Positions 8,280 to 17,103 of a stretch of 43,749 nucleotides of DNA are shown here, piece by piece. Location of the stretch: IMG/VR virus record IMGVR_UViG_3300006844_000019, positions 1 to 43,749 of that record; one strand, 5' to 3'. Both the position numbers and the translations under genes were made by a program. Below the pieces are notes generated by a model. That model saw nothing but the letters and a program-made list of their open reading frames with translations, had not been told where the DNA came from and did no database searches. Source of the stretch: a virus. Each line of letters opens with the position of its first letter. The stretch's first letter is position 1.

Positions 8280-8457
8280 TTTTCGATGCGCCAAATGCAA
8301 GCACAAGTGGGACCAGTTCTGTGAGGTCGATGGACGAGTCGAGGCCTGTCCTCGATGCGGCGATGCTGGGGTTGAGAAAGTACCGTCGCTGCCATCCCCT
8401 CCCATCTTCCACGGACGAGGCTTCCACGAAACCGACTACGGGAGAAAACCACGATGA
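8266..8457 (+). CDS. FmdB-type zinc-ribbon protein
   Basis: A 63-residue protein starting MPIYDFRCAKC, the hallmark of FmdB-family (CxxC_CxxC_SSSS) zinc ribbons, with C8, C11, C28 and C31 as ligands. The family was first described as putative regulators; the biochemical role is undefined. Its stop overlaps the epimerase start (ATGA). Confidence 0.85.
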   Translation: MPIYDFRCAKCKHKWDQFCEVDGRVEACPRCGDAGVEKVPSLPSPPIFHGRGFHETDYGRKPR

Positions 8458-9257
8458 ATAGCGTAGCAGTGACAGGCGGCAGCGGCTTCATCGGGCTGGC
8501 CGTGCAACACGAACTTTGGAAGAAGGGTTTCGAGCCCGTTTCCTACGACCTGCCCGAAGGGGACATCACTGGCCCTATCACCTTCGAGGGGCACAAGCAT
8601 GTGATCCACCTCGCGGGGATGCTGGGTACTCACGAACTCTTCGACACGATATGGGACGCGATCAACACCAATGTGTGGGGCACCGCGAACGTGCTGGAAG
8701 CTACGCGCAAGGCAGGCGCAGGGTACACCGGCATCAGCATGCCCGCTGTCTTCCCCTCCATCTACACCGCCACGAAGATCGGCGCGCGTGGGATCGAGAC
8801 GGCCTACCACCACACCTTCGGCCTCCCCGTCTCCCGCGTCCGTGCCTTCAATGCGTACGGCCCCGGCCAGAAGTACGGCCCCGGCCACCCGCAGAAGATT
8901 CTCCCGACTTTCGCGCGCGCGGCATGGGATGGGAAGCCGATCCCGATATGGGGTGACGGCGAACAGACTGTAGACCTCGTGCATGTCGATGACCTCGCCT
9001 ACCTTCTGGTCCGCGCGATGGAGTTTGGTGGGAACGAGACCTTTGACGGGGGCACAGGCGTTGCGATGACTGTCAACGAGGTGGCCGAACTGATCCTTTT
9101 CATTACCGGCAGCAAGGCGGGCGTCGAGCATCTGCCCATGCGCCGAGGCGAAGTTCCCACGAAGATCGTCGCTGAGGGCGAGGGATGGGCGAAGCTGAAC
9201 TGGACCCCGCGGTTCTCGTTCGGGAAGTTTGCGGACGCAGTGCGGAGCTACAAATGA
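8454..9257 (+). CDS. NAD-dependent sugar epimerase/dehydratase (extended SDR)
   Basis: Extended short-chain dehydrogenase of 267 residues, smaller than the usual 300-340. The dinucleotide-binding motif VTGGSGFIG (residues 6-14) and the catalytic YTATK (Y104, K108) are present, as is the RVRAFNAYGPGQ stretch typical of nucleotide-sugar epimerases. The spacing from motif to YxxxK is shorter than normal. Probable substrate is a nucleotide sugar. Together with the glycosyltransferase-like gene immediately downstream it suggests synthesis or alteration of a glycan on virion, DNA or host surface. Confidence 0.85.
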   Translation: MNSVAVTGGSGFIGLAVQHELWKKGFEPVSYDLPEGDITGPITFEGHKHVIHLAGMLGTHELFDTIWDAINTNVWGTANVLEATRKAGAGYTGISMPAVFPSIYTATKIGARGIETAYHHTFGLPVSRVRAFNAYGPGQKYGPGHPQKILPTFARAAWDGKPIPIWGDGEQTVDLVHVDDLAYLLVRAMEFGGNETFDGGTGVAMTVNEVAELILFITGSKAGVEHLPMRRGEVPTKIVAEGEGWAKLNWTPRFSFGKFADAVRSYK

Positions 9258-9907
9258 ACGCGGTGGTGAGCAGCATCTACGGGGACTACGACCGGCTCGT
9301 GGCCCCCGTCGAGCAGCGCGAGCCCTGCGAGTTTATTCTTGTCTCCGACCGTGAGTACGACGTGCCCGGCTGGAAGGTGGTCGTCGAGCCCCGCCCACAC
9401 ATGCACCCTCGCTTCGCCGCGAAGGTCGCGAAGTGCCTGCCCGGCCTCTACACGAAGGCCGAGCGCGTCGTGTGGATGGACGGCTCGATGCGCGTGATGA
9501 GCCCCGATTGCGTTTCGTGGCTTATCGAGGCCGCGGGCACGCACGTCCTTGCACAGTTCGGCCACCCCAGTTGGAAGACGCTGCACATGGAAGCGCAGGT
9601 CGCCGGTGGGATGGACAAGTACAAGGGCCAGCCGTTGCGCGCGCAGGCGGACTACTACCGCGGGCAGGGCTACCCTGACGACTTCGGGCATTGGGAGACT
9701 GGCGTGATTGTGTACAATCGCGCGCACACATGGCTCGATGAGTTTGGGTGGCGGTGGCTGGCAGAACAGGCGCGGTGGACCTACGAGGATCAACTCTCGG
9801 AGGGGCCGCTACTGTGGGCATTAGGAAGGAAGCCGTTCACGCTCCCGCACAAGATGCGGAGCAACGGGTACTTCGAGGTGCGCGGCCACCCCAACGATCT
9901 CAAGTAA
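9254..9907 (+). CDS. Putative glycosyltransferase (DUF616-like)
   Basis: A 217-residue protein starting at the ATG that overlaps the epimerase stop. The pattern SSIYGDYDRL, FILVSDREY, then VVWMDGSMRV (D76) followed by HPSWKTLHMEAQ resembles DUF616/TOD1-type glycosyltransferase-like domains, where the DG-containing motif lies at the sugar-nucleotide site. Last gene before the convergent terminator. Assignment by pattern only; the pairing with an epimerase supports a glycan role. Confidence 0.55.
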   Translation: MNAVVSSIYGDYDRLVAPVEQREPCEFILVSDREYDVPGWKVVVEPRPHMHPRFAAKVAKCLPGLYTKAERVVWMDGSMRVMSPDCVSWLIEAAGTHVLAQFGHPSWKTLHMEAQVAGGMDKYKGQPLRAQADYYRGQGYPDDFGHWETGVIVYNRAHTWLDEFGWRWLAEQARWTYEDQLSEGPLLWALGRKPFTLPHKMRSNGYFEVRGHPNDLK

Positions 9908-9912
9908 AAGAA

Positions 9913-9950
9913 AGCCCGGCACCTAATTAAAGATGCCGGGCTATTTTTAT
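9913..9950. terminator. Bidirectional intrinsic terminator
   Basis: Perfect 9-bp stem AGCCCGGCA (9913-9921) / TGCCGGGCT (9934-9942) with a 12-base AT-rich loop, followed on the plus strand by ATTTTTATT. On the minus strand the flank is TTTCTTTTA, so it can act both ways. It lies exactly between the converging plus and minus operons. Confidence 0.9.
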
Positions 9951-9964
9951 TACTACCGAAACAG

Positions 9965-10210
9965 TTACGGCTGAGGCAGCGCAGCGCGGAGAGCATCCAC
10001 ACTGGACTGAACATCCGCAGTGATCGCGTCAATCTCGGGCTGAGGGATTCCGCCAGACTGCAACGCAGCCACGACTTCATCCTTCACAGCCGAGAGATCG
10101 GCCACGACACTCTTCAAGGCAGAGAGATCCGCCATTCTTATTGTCTCCTCCACGGATTGCAACCGTGAATCGATTGAGCCGAGGAGCCGTATCAATCTCC
10201 AGAACTTCAT
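9965..10210 (-). CDS. Small coiled-coil-like protein, last late gene
   Basis: An 81-residue protein with heptad-like repeats (LIRLLGSIDSRLQSVEETI, LKSVVADLSAVKDEVVAAL). The ATG at 10210 was chosen for its AAGGAG site. An alternative start at 10264/10267 overlaps the lysozyme stop and would add 18 or 19 basic, hydrophobic residues. Function unknown; position at the end of the lysis cassette is noted. Confidence 0.6.
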   Translation of the reverse strand: MKFWRLIRLLGSIDSRLQSVEETIRMADLSALKSVVADLSAVKDEVVAALQSGGIPQPEIDAITADVQSSVDALRAALPQP

Positions 10211-10263
10211 TTCTGAGGCTCCTTTTCGTTGGTGACAGAAGATGTACCGGAAGAGTCGGCGCA

Positions 10264-10698
10264 TCATCCCTTCCGAAATTCCTCGGCGAGATCCTGCGCA
10301 CGTCGCGGCGACTGAATCTTCGCCCACTTGCTGTCGAGCATCTCGCGAATAACATCGTCGAGCATCTCAACTGCGGTGGTGTCGGGGTCGTCCGCTTCGA
10401 CGGCAGCGATCATCTTCTTGAAGCCCGCGAGGCGCGTGACACCGATCTGGTAACACATCTCCACGAGCACTTCCTGCCGCACATCACTTAGCCGCTCGAA
10501 ATTGCGGAAGAGATTGCGCGCGCCAGCGAGTGCGTTTGAGAGGCGGTTGTAAAGTAGGAACTCTGCCTCCGCCTTCGAGATGCCCTCGGCGATGTTTGTG
10601 CCGTACCCGATGGTAAGCACGCCGACGCTGTCGAGGTAGGGCTTGTCGCGGAAGCCCTCATGAAGTTTGACGCTCTCGCTGAGGCGGTCGAGGTTCAT
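10264..10698 (-). CDS. Endolysin, GH24 phage lysozyme
   Basis: Peptidoglycan muramidase of 144 residues. The T4-lysozyme-type triad is complete with exact spacing: E14 (KLHEG), D23 (PYLD) and T29 (LTIGYG). The ATG at 10698 overlaps the previous stop (TAATG). No signal peptide is seen, so export would depend on the holin encoded two genes upstream. The C-terminus (SPRRAQDLAEEFRKG) carries the RR.AE..L-type tail typical of the family. Confidence 0.93.
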   Translation of the reverse strand: MNLDRLSESVKLHEGFRDKPYLDSVGVLTIGYGTNIAEGISKAEAEFLLYNRLSNALAGARNLFRNFERLSDVRQEVLVEMCYQIGVTRLAGFKKMIAAVEADDPDTTAVEMLDDVIREMLDSKWAKIQSPRRAQDLAEEFRKG

Positions 10699-12008
10699 TA
10701 CACGGCCGCCCAACTGATGACCGCGCCACCGTTCTTGATCTCGTACGACGCAACATGCGCGGACGTGCCGTCGGGGAGTATGATGAATTGCTGCGGCCCG
10801 CACACCTTTGTAATAGTGTCGGTCGTCAGTCCGTTGCCAGGATTGAGCATGCGAACTTCCACCTTTCCTTTGCGGTAGTCACGCACCCACAACGTGTACG
10901 GTGTGCCGAGCGGAGTCGTCCCCGTCTCGCCAATGTAAGGATCGCTTGTCGGCGTACCGAGTCGTTGCTTTACCACCGCCTCGGCAGGCGACACTTCCAT
11001 CTGATCCCAATTCGCCCGCCACGGGTTGGTACGGTCCTGATTGCAGGTCGTGCTCGTGGCTTGCGAGAGCAAGAGGTGCATCGCGAGCCCGTTGTAGGAG
11101 GCTTCGAGTTCGCTGATCTGCGGCACGCCGCGGTATGCCTCGATGGGCGGGGCCATGCTCAACACAATGTTCGCCGCGAAGCAAAGATCGTGGCGGTGCT
11201 TCATCGCTGACATGCCCCACACTGAGCTACGGATTGGATTGCCTTCGAGTTCCTGGTAGATGCGGTCGGTGAGTTGATAGTTGCAGTAGTCATCGTTCCA
11301 GACACTCGCGACGTTGATCGTTTGCTTTCGCCCAGTTGCGTTTAGCATTGCACGGGACAGAGGAAGAAATGCGCGCTGGTTGGCCCAGTACCATGTGAGG
11401 AAGGCGGGATCGACGTAGCCGTTGGGCAACGTGAGTTTCGCGCCCGTCTCTTGAACAGTTCCACCAGAAACAATCCGCAGGCCGAAGTTGAAGAAACCAG
11501 CGCCGGTGTTGTCGAGGAAGATCCCGCTCCACGTTTTGCCGTTGTACACAGCTTCGGCGCGTTGTCGCACGCGCTCCACAAGTGCTGGATGAACAGCAGG
11601 GAGGAACGAGATGCAGTCACGGCGCTGGTTGCCTGACTGGTGCGCACCGCGGTACTTCTCGATTCGTGAGCCAGCAGGATAGGCAATAATATCCGGGCTT
11701 TGAGGAGTGCCCCAATCAACGGCGGTGTCTTCTGACCAATGCAGGTAGCATTGCTCGATGTTGAGACCAAGCGAGGTACAGATTGCCTTCAATGCAGTCT
11801 CGTCAGGGTGCTCGCTCCCGTCGTTCTTCGTGACGTAGTTATCCGAGGAACTGATGTAGGTCTCGGCCGGGAAGGTAGGTTTGAGAGTCTTGATGCGGTC
11901 GAGGATTGTGGGCACAGAGACCACGCCCGACTCCCAATTGTCCACAATGAACTGGTCGAAGTTGAACGTGGTCGGATCGTTGTAGATTCCGTAATGACGA
12001 ATGCTCAC
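10698..12008 (-). CDS. Putative TIM-barrel glycoside hydrolase-like protein
   Basis: A 436-residue protein with a GTG start directly after the holin gene. It reads like an alpha/beta barrel enzyme: CYLHWSEDT near 87-95, a likely active-site strand SGIFLDNTG (D166), and a beta-rich C-terminal 90 residues (LWVRDYRKGKVEVRMLNPG). The pattern recalls GHL15-type hypothetical glycosyl hydrolases, but the match is by eye. Being inside the lysis cassette it may degrade cell-envelope or capsule polysaccharide at release, or be a virion-borne depolymerase. No signal peptide. Confidence 0.5.
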   Translation of the reverse strand: MSIRHYGIYNDPTTFNFDQFIVDNWESGVVSVPTILDRIKTLKPTFPAETYISSSDNYVTKNDGSEHPDETALKAICTSLGLNIEQCYLHWSEDTAVDWGTPQSPDIIAYPAGSRIEKYRGAHQSGNQRRDCISFLPAVHPALVERVRQRAEAVYNGKTWSGIFLDNTGAGFFNFGLRIVSGGTVQETGAKLTLPNGYVDPAFLTWYWANQRAFLPLSRAMLNATGRKQTINVASVWNDDYCNYQLTDRIYQELEGNPIRSSVWGMSAMKHRHDLCFAANIVLSMAPPIEAYRGVPQISELEASYNGLAMHLLLSQATSTTCNQDRTNPWRANWDQMEVSPAEAVVKQRLGTPTSDPYIGETGTTPLGTPYTLWVRDYRKGKVEVRMLNPGNGLTTDTITKVCGPQQFIILPDGTSAHVASYEIKNGGAVISWAAV

Positions 12009-12542
12009 TTACTTGCTTGCTCCATTCATGAGTTCGGTCTTCCGCGCGCTACCGGCGCTAGACCCAAAGTAATAGTTGATGACGCCGATGACGGCGCTGG
12101 TGAGGATGCCGAACATGATATCGAGCAACCGGCTGTTTGCTTCCGGGGGAGTGTAGAAAAGAAGGTCGCCGGTAATCCCAAGCCACGCAGCGATTATCGT
12201 CCACGCGAGCGCGGGCGGCGTCTTGTCTTTGATGGCGATGTGGCGTGCGCGTGCTGAGGCACGATCCTCCGCGAGCAGGCGCTCGACATCGACATCCAAT
12301 TGTTTCATCTTCGCCTGGAAGTCGAGTTCTGCCTGCTTCACTTTCGCGAGAATCTCGGGATTCGCTACGGCGAGCGCCTTCTCGATCTCCGCCTCGTTCG
12401 CTTCCTTGTCCAGCCCGAGGGCTGCCGTCACCGCGGCCTTTGCCATCTTCCCCAGCGGGCCGGGTAATGCACTCGCGATGGTGGGAGCGACGATGTCGAG
12501 TGCGCCCTTCGCAACCTTCCCGACAGATTTAAGTAGTCCCAT
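12009..12542 (-). CDS. Holin, GTA-type three-TM family
   Basis: A 177-residue protein. The N-terminal helix is Gly/Ala-rich (APTIASALPGPLGKMAKAAVTAAL), the middle (50-105) is charged and helical, and two clear membrane spans follow at about 111-130 and 138-159. The C-terminal INYYFGSSAGSARKTELM is the signature of the 'holin of 3TMs, for gene-transfer release' family. Forms membrane lesions that let the lysozyme reach peptidoglycan. GTA-type holins are mostly seen in proteobacterial elements. Confidence 0.85.
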   Translation of the reverse strand: MGLLKSVGKVAKGALDIVAPTIASALPGPLGKMAKAAVTAALGLDKEANEAEIEKALAVANPEILAKVKQAELDFQAKMKQLDVDVERLLAEDRASARARHIAIKDKTPPALAWTIIAAWLGITGDLLFYTPPEANSRLLDIMFGILTSAVIGVINYYFGSSAGSARKTELMNGASK

Positions 12543-12741
12543 TTCCGTTTCTCCGTTTCTGATCCTCGCGAACTTCTTTCACGAGATCGTATGTGTCCTC
12601 GACCTTCTGCTTGATCGCTGCCACGGAGGCCCGATCCGTCGCCGCGTCGCGCTTGACTTGGTCGATCTGTCGTGTGTTGTAGCTGCTCCACCCCGTGAAG
12701 ATCGGTGCGATGGTAGCGAGGATGAAATCTTGTACGCTCAC
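12529..12741 (-). CDS. Small membrane/coiled-coil protein of the lysis cassette
   Basis: A 70-residue protein with a short hydrophobic N-terminus (FILATIAPIFTGW) and a coiled-coil-like remainder (AIKQKVEDTYDLVKEVREDQKRR). GTG start overlapping the preceding stop (GTGA); overlaps the holin start by 14 bases. It could be a second holin, antiholin or spanin-like part, but nothing in the sequence decides this. Confidence 0.6.
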   Translation of the reverse strand: MSVQDFILATIAPIFTGWSSYNTRQIDQVKRDAATDRASVAAIKQKVEDTYDLVKEVREDQKRRNGNGTT

Positions 12742-15533
12742 TGCTGCTCCGGGGGGAAAAGAACGTTGCCGACAGCCGGTGCGATTGTCGGTCCAACCCA
12801 GGGGATGTACGGCACGCCGATGGCGACGGCCTTCTTGGCGAGGAATCTCGGGTGTCCCATTAGGCCGTACCCGACTTCCCCGATGTCGCTCGCTTGCGGA
12901 CCAAGCGCGAAACCCGCGATTGCTCCCGGTTTACTGGCGGCACGGAACATATCGCCGAGGATGCCGAAGGATGAACCCGCAGCGTAGTTGTTGAGCAGTC
13001 GCACGATGCCAGCATCGGTTCGCGGCTTTAGACGGCCGATGGCGCGCACGTCGTTGATGACCTCGCCGGAGGCTTGCTGCGCAATCAGCGCGCGAATGAG
13101 CGGGCCGGTGTCGCCGCGCAGGGCGGGATCGACGACGTGCTGCTTCATCAGTCGCGATTGCTGGTAGCCAAAAGATTTGAACTGCATGAGGATGCGACCC
13201 CACGGCGTGCGGAAGAAACGAGGCACAGAGAGTGCGTCGCCCCAAAAGTTGACCTTGGTGCTGAGAGTCTGCGCGGCCTTGAGACCTTCCTCTTCGGTGA
13301 GAAAGCCGCCGCGCTTCACGATCTCGTCCGCATCGAGACCAAGCTGCGCGAACTTGTCTTTGATCTTCGCAATGCGTTGCTCCGTGAGTTTGCCGAGCGC
13401 CCCCTTCTCCATGTTCTCTGTGTTGAAGCGAAGCTGATCCGCGAGGTAGTGCGCCTCAGTCCACCCCCGCATCGCGCTGTAGATGCGCGCCCCGAGATCC
13501 ATCTTCGTGAAGCCGCTCTGCCGGAGCCGGGCCTCGGCGGTCTTGCCGAGCCAGCCGCCATCGTTGACGCCGAACATTTCCTGCCGGTGCGCACGGAGCA
13601 GCGTTTCCAAGAAGCCGCCACTGCGCGCCAGCCGCTCGTGCATCTCCGGGTCGGCCATCATCCTGATGAAGTCCTCGGCGGAGCGACGCCAGCCAAACAT
13701 GATGTTCGGGGTGATGAACTGCGTGGTCTGATTGATCTGCCCGAAGCCGAGCTTCTCGATAGCCTGCGATTGCATGGTCTTCGTGAAGAAGCGGGAGACG
13801 GGATCGCCGCGGTCGAACGCGCCAAGCTGATCGGAGATGATGTTCTTGGCGAGCTTGACTTGGTCGGGATCGGCGAGATCTTTCAAGGGTTCGTAGGCGC
13901 GCGGGAATTGTTCCATAAGGCCCGCGCCACCCTGCACGGATGGAAGTCCGAGGACGGAGAAGGCGCGGTGGTTCTCGATGCGCTTCGCCATGTTCATGAG
14001 GTAATCGGGGATGACCTTCGACGGATCGGCCTCATAGCCGGGCAAGTTGTAGCGACGGCCCTTGAGATTAATGTAGGACATGCCGCGGTAGTTGTTCGCC
14101 TCTGCTGCCGTGGTCTGCTGGTGGATCTCGGCGAGCACCTTCTGCGCCTTCGCCTGCGACATGCCATGCTCATCCATCAGGACGCGAATAGCTTCGGTGC
14201 GGATCTTGCCGGGCTTAATAAACTGCTCCGTATTGACGAAGACGTGCGGCATGCCGAAGTCCTGGCGAGCGACGAAGTAGCGAAGGCCGCCAGTCTTCGC
14301 GTCAATCTGTGTCACGCCGTGCTTCTCTGCTTCGGTCGCGACCTCGCGCAGTACACCTTGGATGACGGCGCGCTTGTCCATGAGATCATGCGCACCGCGC
14401 TTGCTGCGGCCGCTGGCCTCAGCGAACTGCGCGGCCTTGAAGGCTTCGTCGTCATCGAGGTGGAGCATCTCGCCCAAGAGACGGCGTTCCTCGCTGTTCT
14501 TCTTTCCGCGTAAGGGCACGAGCGCATCGCTGATGGTGGCGTTCCACTGCGCAGCCCGCATGTAAGCGGCGGAGCGCACGCCCGCGAGATCACGACTTAT
14601 GCCGTGGAGTCCCATGCTTTCGAGGGCTCCTTCGCCGGAGCGTGCGACCCAGTCACGAAGAGAGGACATGCCGTGTCCGAGGAAGTTGCGCGCAGCCTCG
14701 TATGCGGTGACGTGGCGGAGCGCGCGATCAGTAAGCCCCACCGGCACGCGTGCGATATCTGTGGCGAGCATGCCGAGGCCCAGCGCACCCTTCATGCCGA
14801 GGTTCGCTACCGGCCCGAGGGCAGGCGCAAGGGCACCGCCGATAACGCCTTCCTTCGCGGCCTTCGCCAAGTTCTCTTTCTCGACGGCGGCCTGGGCTAC
14901 GTTCCACGAGACGAGGGAGGCGATGCCATGCGCTTCCATGGCCGCGAGCTTCTTGAGCGTCGCGCCGGGTATGGCCTTCATGAGCGGGAGGTAGCCCGCG
15001 GAGCCGCCCGTCGCGGCATCGATGCCGAGCATGGCGAGGTTCACCCCGCCGCGCAGAGTTTGCCGCGACTCTTCGGCGGTCTTGCCGCCACCGAATGTCT
15101 CGCGAAGGTACTGTCGGAGCTTGCCGGTGTTCCCGAGTTCGTGGTTGTACGCCGCCATGTCTTCTGCGAGTGTCCGCGCTTCTGCTTCGCTAATAGGCGC
15201 GCCGACGCCTTCGCGGAACCCTGCGATGTATGCGTGCGCGGCGAGACGCGGGTTCTTGGTCTTGAGTGCGATCTTGTAGAGGTTCAGGGTTTCGAGCGGT
15301 GCGCCAAGCGGGAGCTTCTTGAGAGTGTGCGCGGTGTCCTTGAAATAGCCGCCGATCTCTTTCCCGAGTTCGGAGAGGAGGCCGGGCTTCGGCTCTTCGA
15401 GCGGCTGGCCGGGCTCCGTTACCTGTTCCTCGGGAGTCGGTGCGAAGATGTTCCGGGTTTGCGGCTGTCCCACGGGCTGTGGAACAGGCGTAGCCGCGGA
15501 CTCGCTGTCGGGCAGCGCGAAGATGTTCGACAT
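12738..15533 (-). CDS. Large internal virion / ejection protein candidate
   Basis: A 931-residue protein following two putative internal virion proteins. The N-terminal 60 residues are Pro-rich with a repeated NIFA motif. Helical regions with Ala/Gly-rich segments (170-270) follow. The C-terminal third has the block FFRTPWGRILMQFKSFGYQQSRL near residue 790, reminiscent of large polyvalent-type phage proteins that are packaged and ejected with DNA. No peptidoglycan-degrading motif was found. In short-tailed phages such large proteins downstream of fibres usually form the internal core or trans-envelope channel; that role here is inference. Confidence 0.6.
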   Translation of the reverse strand: MSNIFALPDSESAATPVPQPVGQPQTRNIFAPTPEEQVTEPGQPLEEPKPGLLSELGKEIGGYFKDTAHTLKKLPLGAPLETLNLYKIALKTKNPRLAAHAYIAGFREGVGAPISEAEARTLAEDMAAYNHELGNTGKLRQYLRETFGGGKTAEESRQTLRGGVNLAMLGIDAATGGSAGYLPLMKAIPGATLKKLAAMEAHGIASLVSWNVAQAAVEKENLAKAAKEGVIGGALAPALGPVANLGMKGALGLGMLATDIARVPVGLTDRALRHVTAYEAARNFLGHGMSSLRDWVARSGEGALESMGLHGISRDLAGVRSAAYMRAAQWNATISDALVPLRGKKNSEERRLLGEMLHLDDDEAFKAAQFAEASGRSKRGAHDLMDKRAVIQGVLREVATEAEKHGVTQIDAKTGGLRYFVARQDFGMPHVFVNTEQFIKPGKIRTEAIRVLMDEHGMSQAKAQKVLAEIHQQTTAAEANNYRGMSYINLKGRRYNLPGYEADPSKVIPDYLMNMAKRIENHRAFSVLGLPSVQGGAGLMEQFPRAYEPLKDLADPDQVKLAKNIISDQLGAFDRGDPVSRFFTKTMQSQAIEKLGFGQINQTTQFITPNIMFGWRRSAEDFIRMMADPEMHERLARSGGFLETLLRAHRQEMFGVNDGGWLGKTAEARLRQSGFTKMDLGARIYSAMRGWTEAHYLADQLRFNTENMEKGALGKLTEQRIAKIKDKFAQLGLDADEIVKRGGFLTEEEGLKAAQTLSTKVNFWGDALSVPRFFRTPWGRILMQFKSFGYQQSRLMKQHVVDPALRGDTGPLIRALIAQQASGEVINDVRAIGRLKPRTDAGIVRLLNNYAAGSSFGILGDMFRAASKPGAIAGFALGPQASDIGEVGYGLMGHPRFLAKKAVAIGVPYIPWVGPTIAPAVGNVLFPPEQQ

Positions 15534-15536
15534 GGG

Positions 15537-16529
15537 TTAGAACCCGAGGGCTTGAGAGACGGCTTCCTGGTCGGCGACGTTCGGGAAAATTTGGCGTACC
15601 TGCGTTTTGAACGCGCCGAACTCGGGCGAGTTGATGTCCACGTTCCCTTGCGCATCCTTCGGCATTGTGTCGAGAATGCGGCTGAGCGCGGCGATCTTCA
15701 CTTCCATGTGCGGGTCGCTACGGGCGACGGAGATGGCGTGGTCCTGAATCGAACGAATCGCTTCGGGTGCCAGTATATTCTGTGTCGTCGGCTTCGCGCC
15801 CTTGAACCGCATGTCGAACAAACTCGGCTGCGTAACCTTCGGCATGTACGACGTGGGCTTGTTGAGAATGCTGTCGAGATCCCGATTGAGGTTAGCGATG
15901 GCCGTCGTCACCGCTTTGTCCTGCGTGAATGCATTGGACGAGCGGCTGTTGGCGTAGATGTGCGCCACCTCGACCTGGGCCTTGCGATCCTTCTCTTTCG
16001 AGGCTTCCTCATCTTCGCGCTGCATCGCATGGAGCTTCGAGTCGATGGCATACTTCGCAGCCATCTCCCGACGCTGGTCGGCGATAGTGCCGAAACGTTT
16101 TGCCTCTTCGAGTTGCACGTCGATGATGCGGCCCTGCTGTTCGAGCATGTCTTTCATTCGCGCGCGCCGGTCTTCCTCGGCGGTGGCGACGTTCTGTTGC
16201 TGAATCCCGCGCCGGTATTTCTCGATGCCCTGGAGTTGATCCGCGACATTCTGCGCCGAGCCCTGCGCACCAAGCTGCTCCGCAAGCTGTGAGCCCGCGG
16301 TAGCGAGGAGCGTAACGAACGGGTTCACGCCCTGCGGGACTTGTTGCATCTCCGGGCCGGGCCGATTCTGGATGTCCGTCAAACCCTGTTGCAGTGTGGC
16401 GAGCAGCCCAGCGAACGGCGACGCCTCTTGATTCGCGCCCGCGAAGATCGAGTCGATGAAACTCGTATCGAGGTCGAGGTTCGGCGCGCCGTTGTCTTCT
16501 TGCTGAGGTTGAACGAGGAGGGGCAGCAT
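15537..16529 (-). CDS. Putative internal virion protein
   Basis: A 330-residue protein with Gln-rich, helical and coiled-coil character (residues 95-200: KYRRGIQQQN, RMKDMLEQQGRIIDVQLEEAKRFG). The N-terminus is LDLDTSFIDSIFAG and the C-terminal domain is smaller and more globular. Lies between a Gly/Met/Gln-rich protein and the 931-residue protein, the arrangement of internal core genes in podoviruses. No sequence family recognised. Confidence 0.55.
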   Translation of the reverse strand: MLPLLVQPQQEDNGAPNLDLDTSFIDSIFAGANQEASPFAGLLATLQQGLTDIQNRPGPEMQQVPQGVNPFVTLLATAGSQLAEQLGAQGSAQNVADQLQGIEKYRRGIQQQNVATAEEDRRARMKDMLEQQGRIIDVQLEEAKRFGTIADQRREMAAKYAIDSKLHAMQREDEEASKEKDRKAQVEVAHIYANSRSSNAFTQDKAVTTAIANLNRDLDSILNKPTSYMPKVTQPSLFDMRFKGAKPTTQNILAPEAIRSIQDHAISVARSDPHMEVKIAALSRILDTMPKDAQGNVDINSPEFGAFKTQVRQIFPNVADQEAVSQALGF

Positions 16530-16538
16530 CGTGACTCC

Positions 16539-17093
16539 TTATCTGCCGGGATTGAAGAGAGAGGCGAGCATCGAGGAGCCGCCGCCCAAGAGGGATCCGC
16601 CGAGTTGCTGGCCGAAGGTGGGCTTGCTCTGCCGTCCGAGAAAGCTCTGGACGTATGCATCCTGCTGGCTCTGGTTCATGTTCGCGGCTTGCTGGAGCGC
16701 CTGGAGGAAGAGGTTGCCCTTCGCTCCACGCTGGAGCGAAGCGCCGTACCCGCGGCCCGCGGCCTGCGCGAAGCTGCCCACAGGGCTGCCCGCGAGGCCA
16801 GACTTTGCGAGGTTCGCCATCATGTTGTTGCGAAGCTGGTTGCCCTGCATAGCCGCGCTGTTCATTTGTTGGGAGTAGGCCGGGCTGTTGACGAGAAGGT
16901 TGTAGAGCATGTTGCTCTTGTTCGAGAGCGCGCGCGCCCCGAACAACTGGTCGAGCATTCGGGGATCAAGCATCGGCCGCTCCTTGCTGCCGAGGAGACC
17001 GCCGAGAAGCATGGAGGCGAGGCCGCCCCCAAAGAAGAGGGGGTTCATTGACGTGGATCCTTGCGGTAAGCCGCCGAAGTAGGGGTTTATCAT
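16539..17093 (-). CDS. Gly/Gln/Met-rich internal virion protein candidate
   Basis: A 184-residue low-complexity protein: glycine clusters (FFGGGLASMLLGGLLGS) and repeated Asn/Gln/Met/Ala. Composition resembles small DNA-transfer proteins of podovirus virions, including a hydrophobic N-terminal stretch that could insert in membrane. Function inferred from position and composition only. Confidence 0.5.
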   Translation of the reverse strand: MINPYFGGLPQGSTSMNPLFFGGGLASMLLGGLLGSKERPMLDPRMLDQLFGARALSNKSNMLYNLLVNSPAYSQQMNSAAMQGNQLRNNMMANLAKSGLAGSPVGSFAQAAGRGYGASLQRGAKGNLFLQALQQAANMNQSQQDAYVQSFLGRQSKPTFGQQLGGSLLGGGSSMLASLFNPGR

Positions 17094-17103
17094 TATATTG
17101 AAG

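Noticed and set aside
13074-16292. Long plus-strand open frames opposite the internal virion genes
   Set aside because: Antisense shadows of the 931- and 330-residue genes; no ribosome binding sites or motifs.
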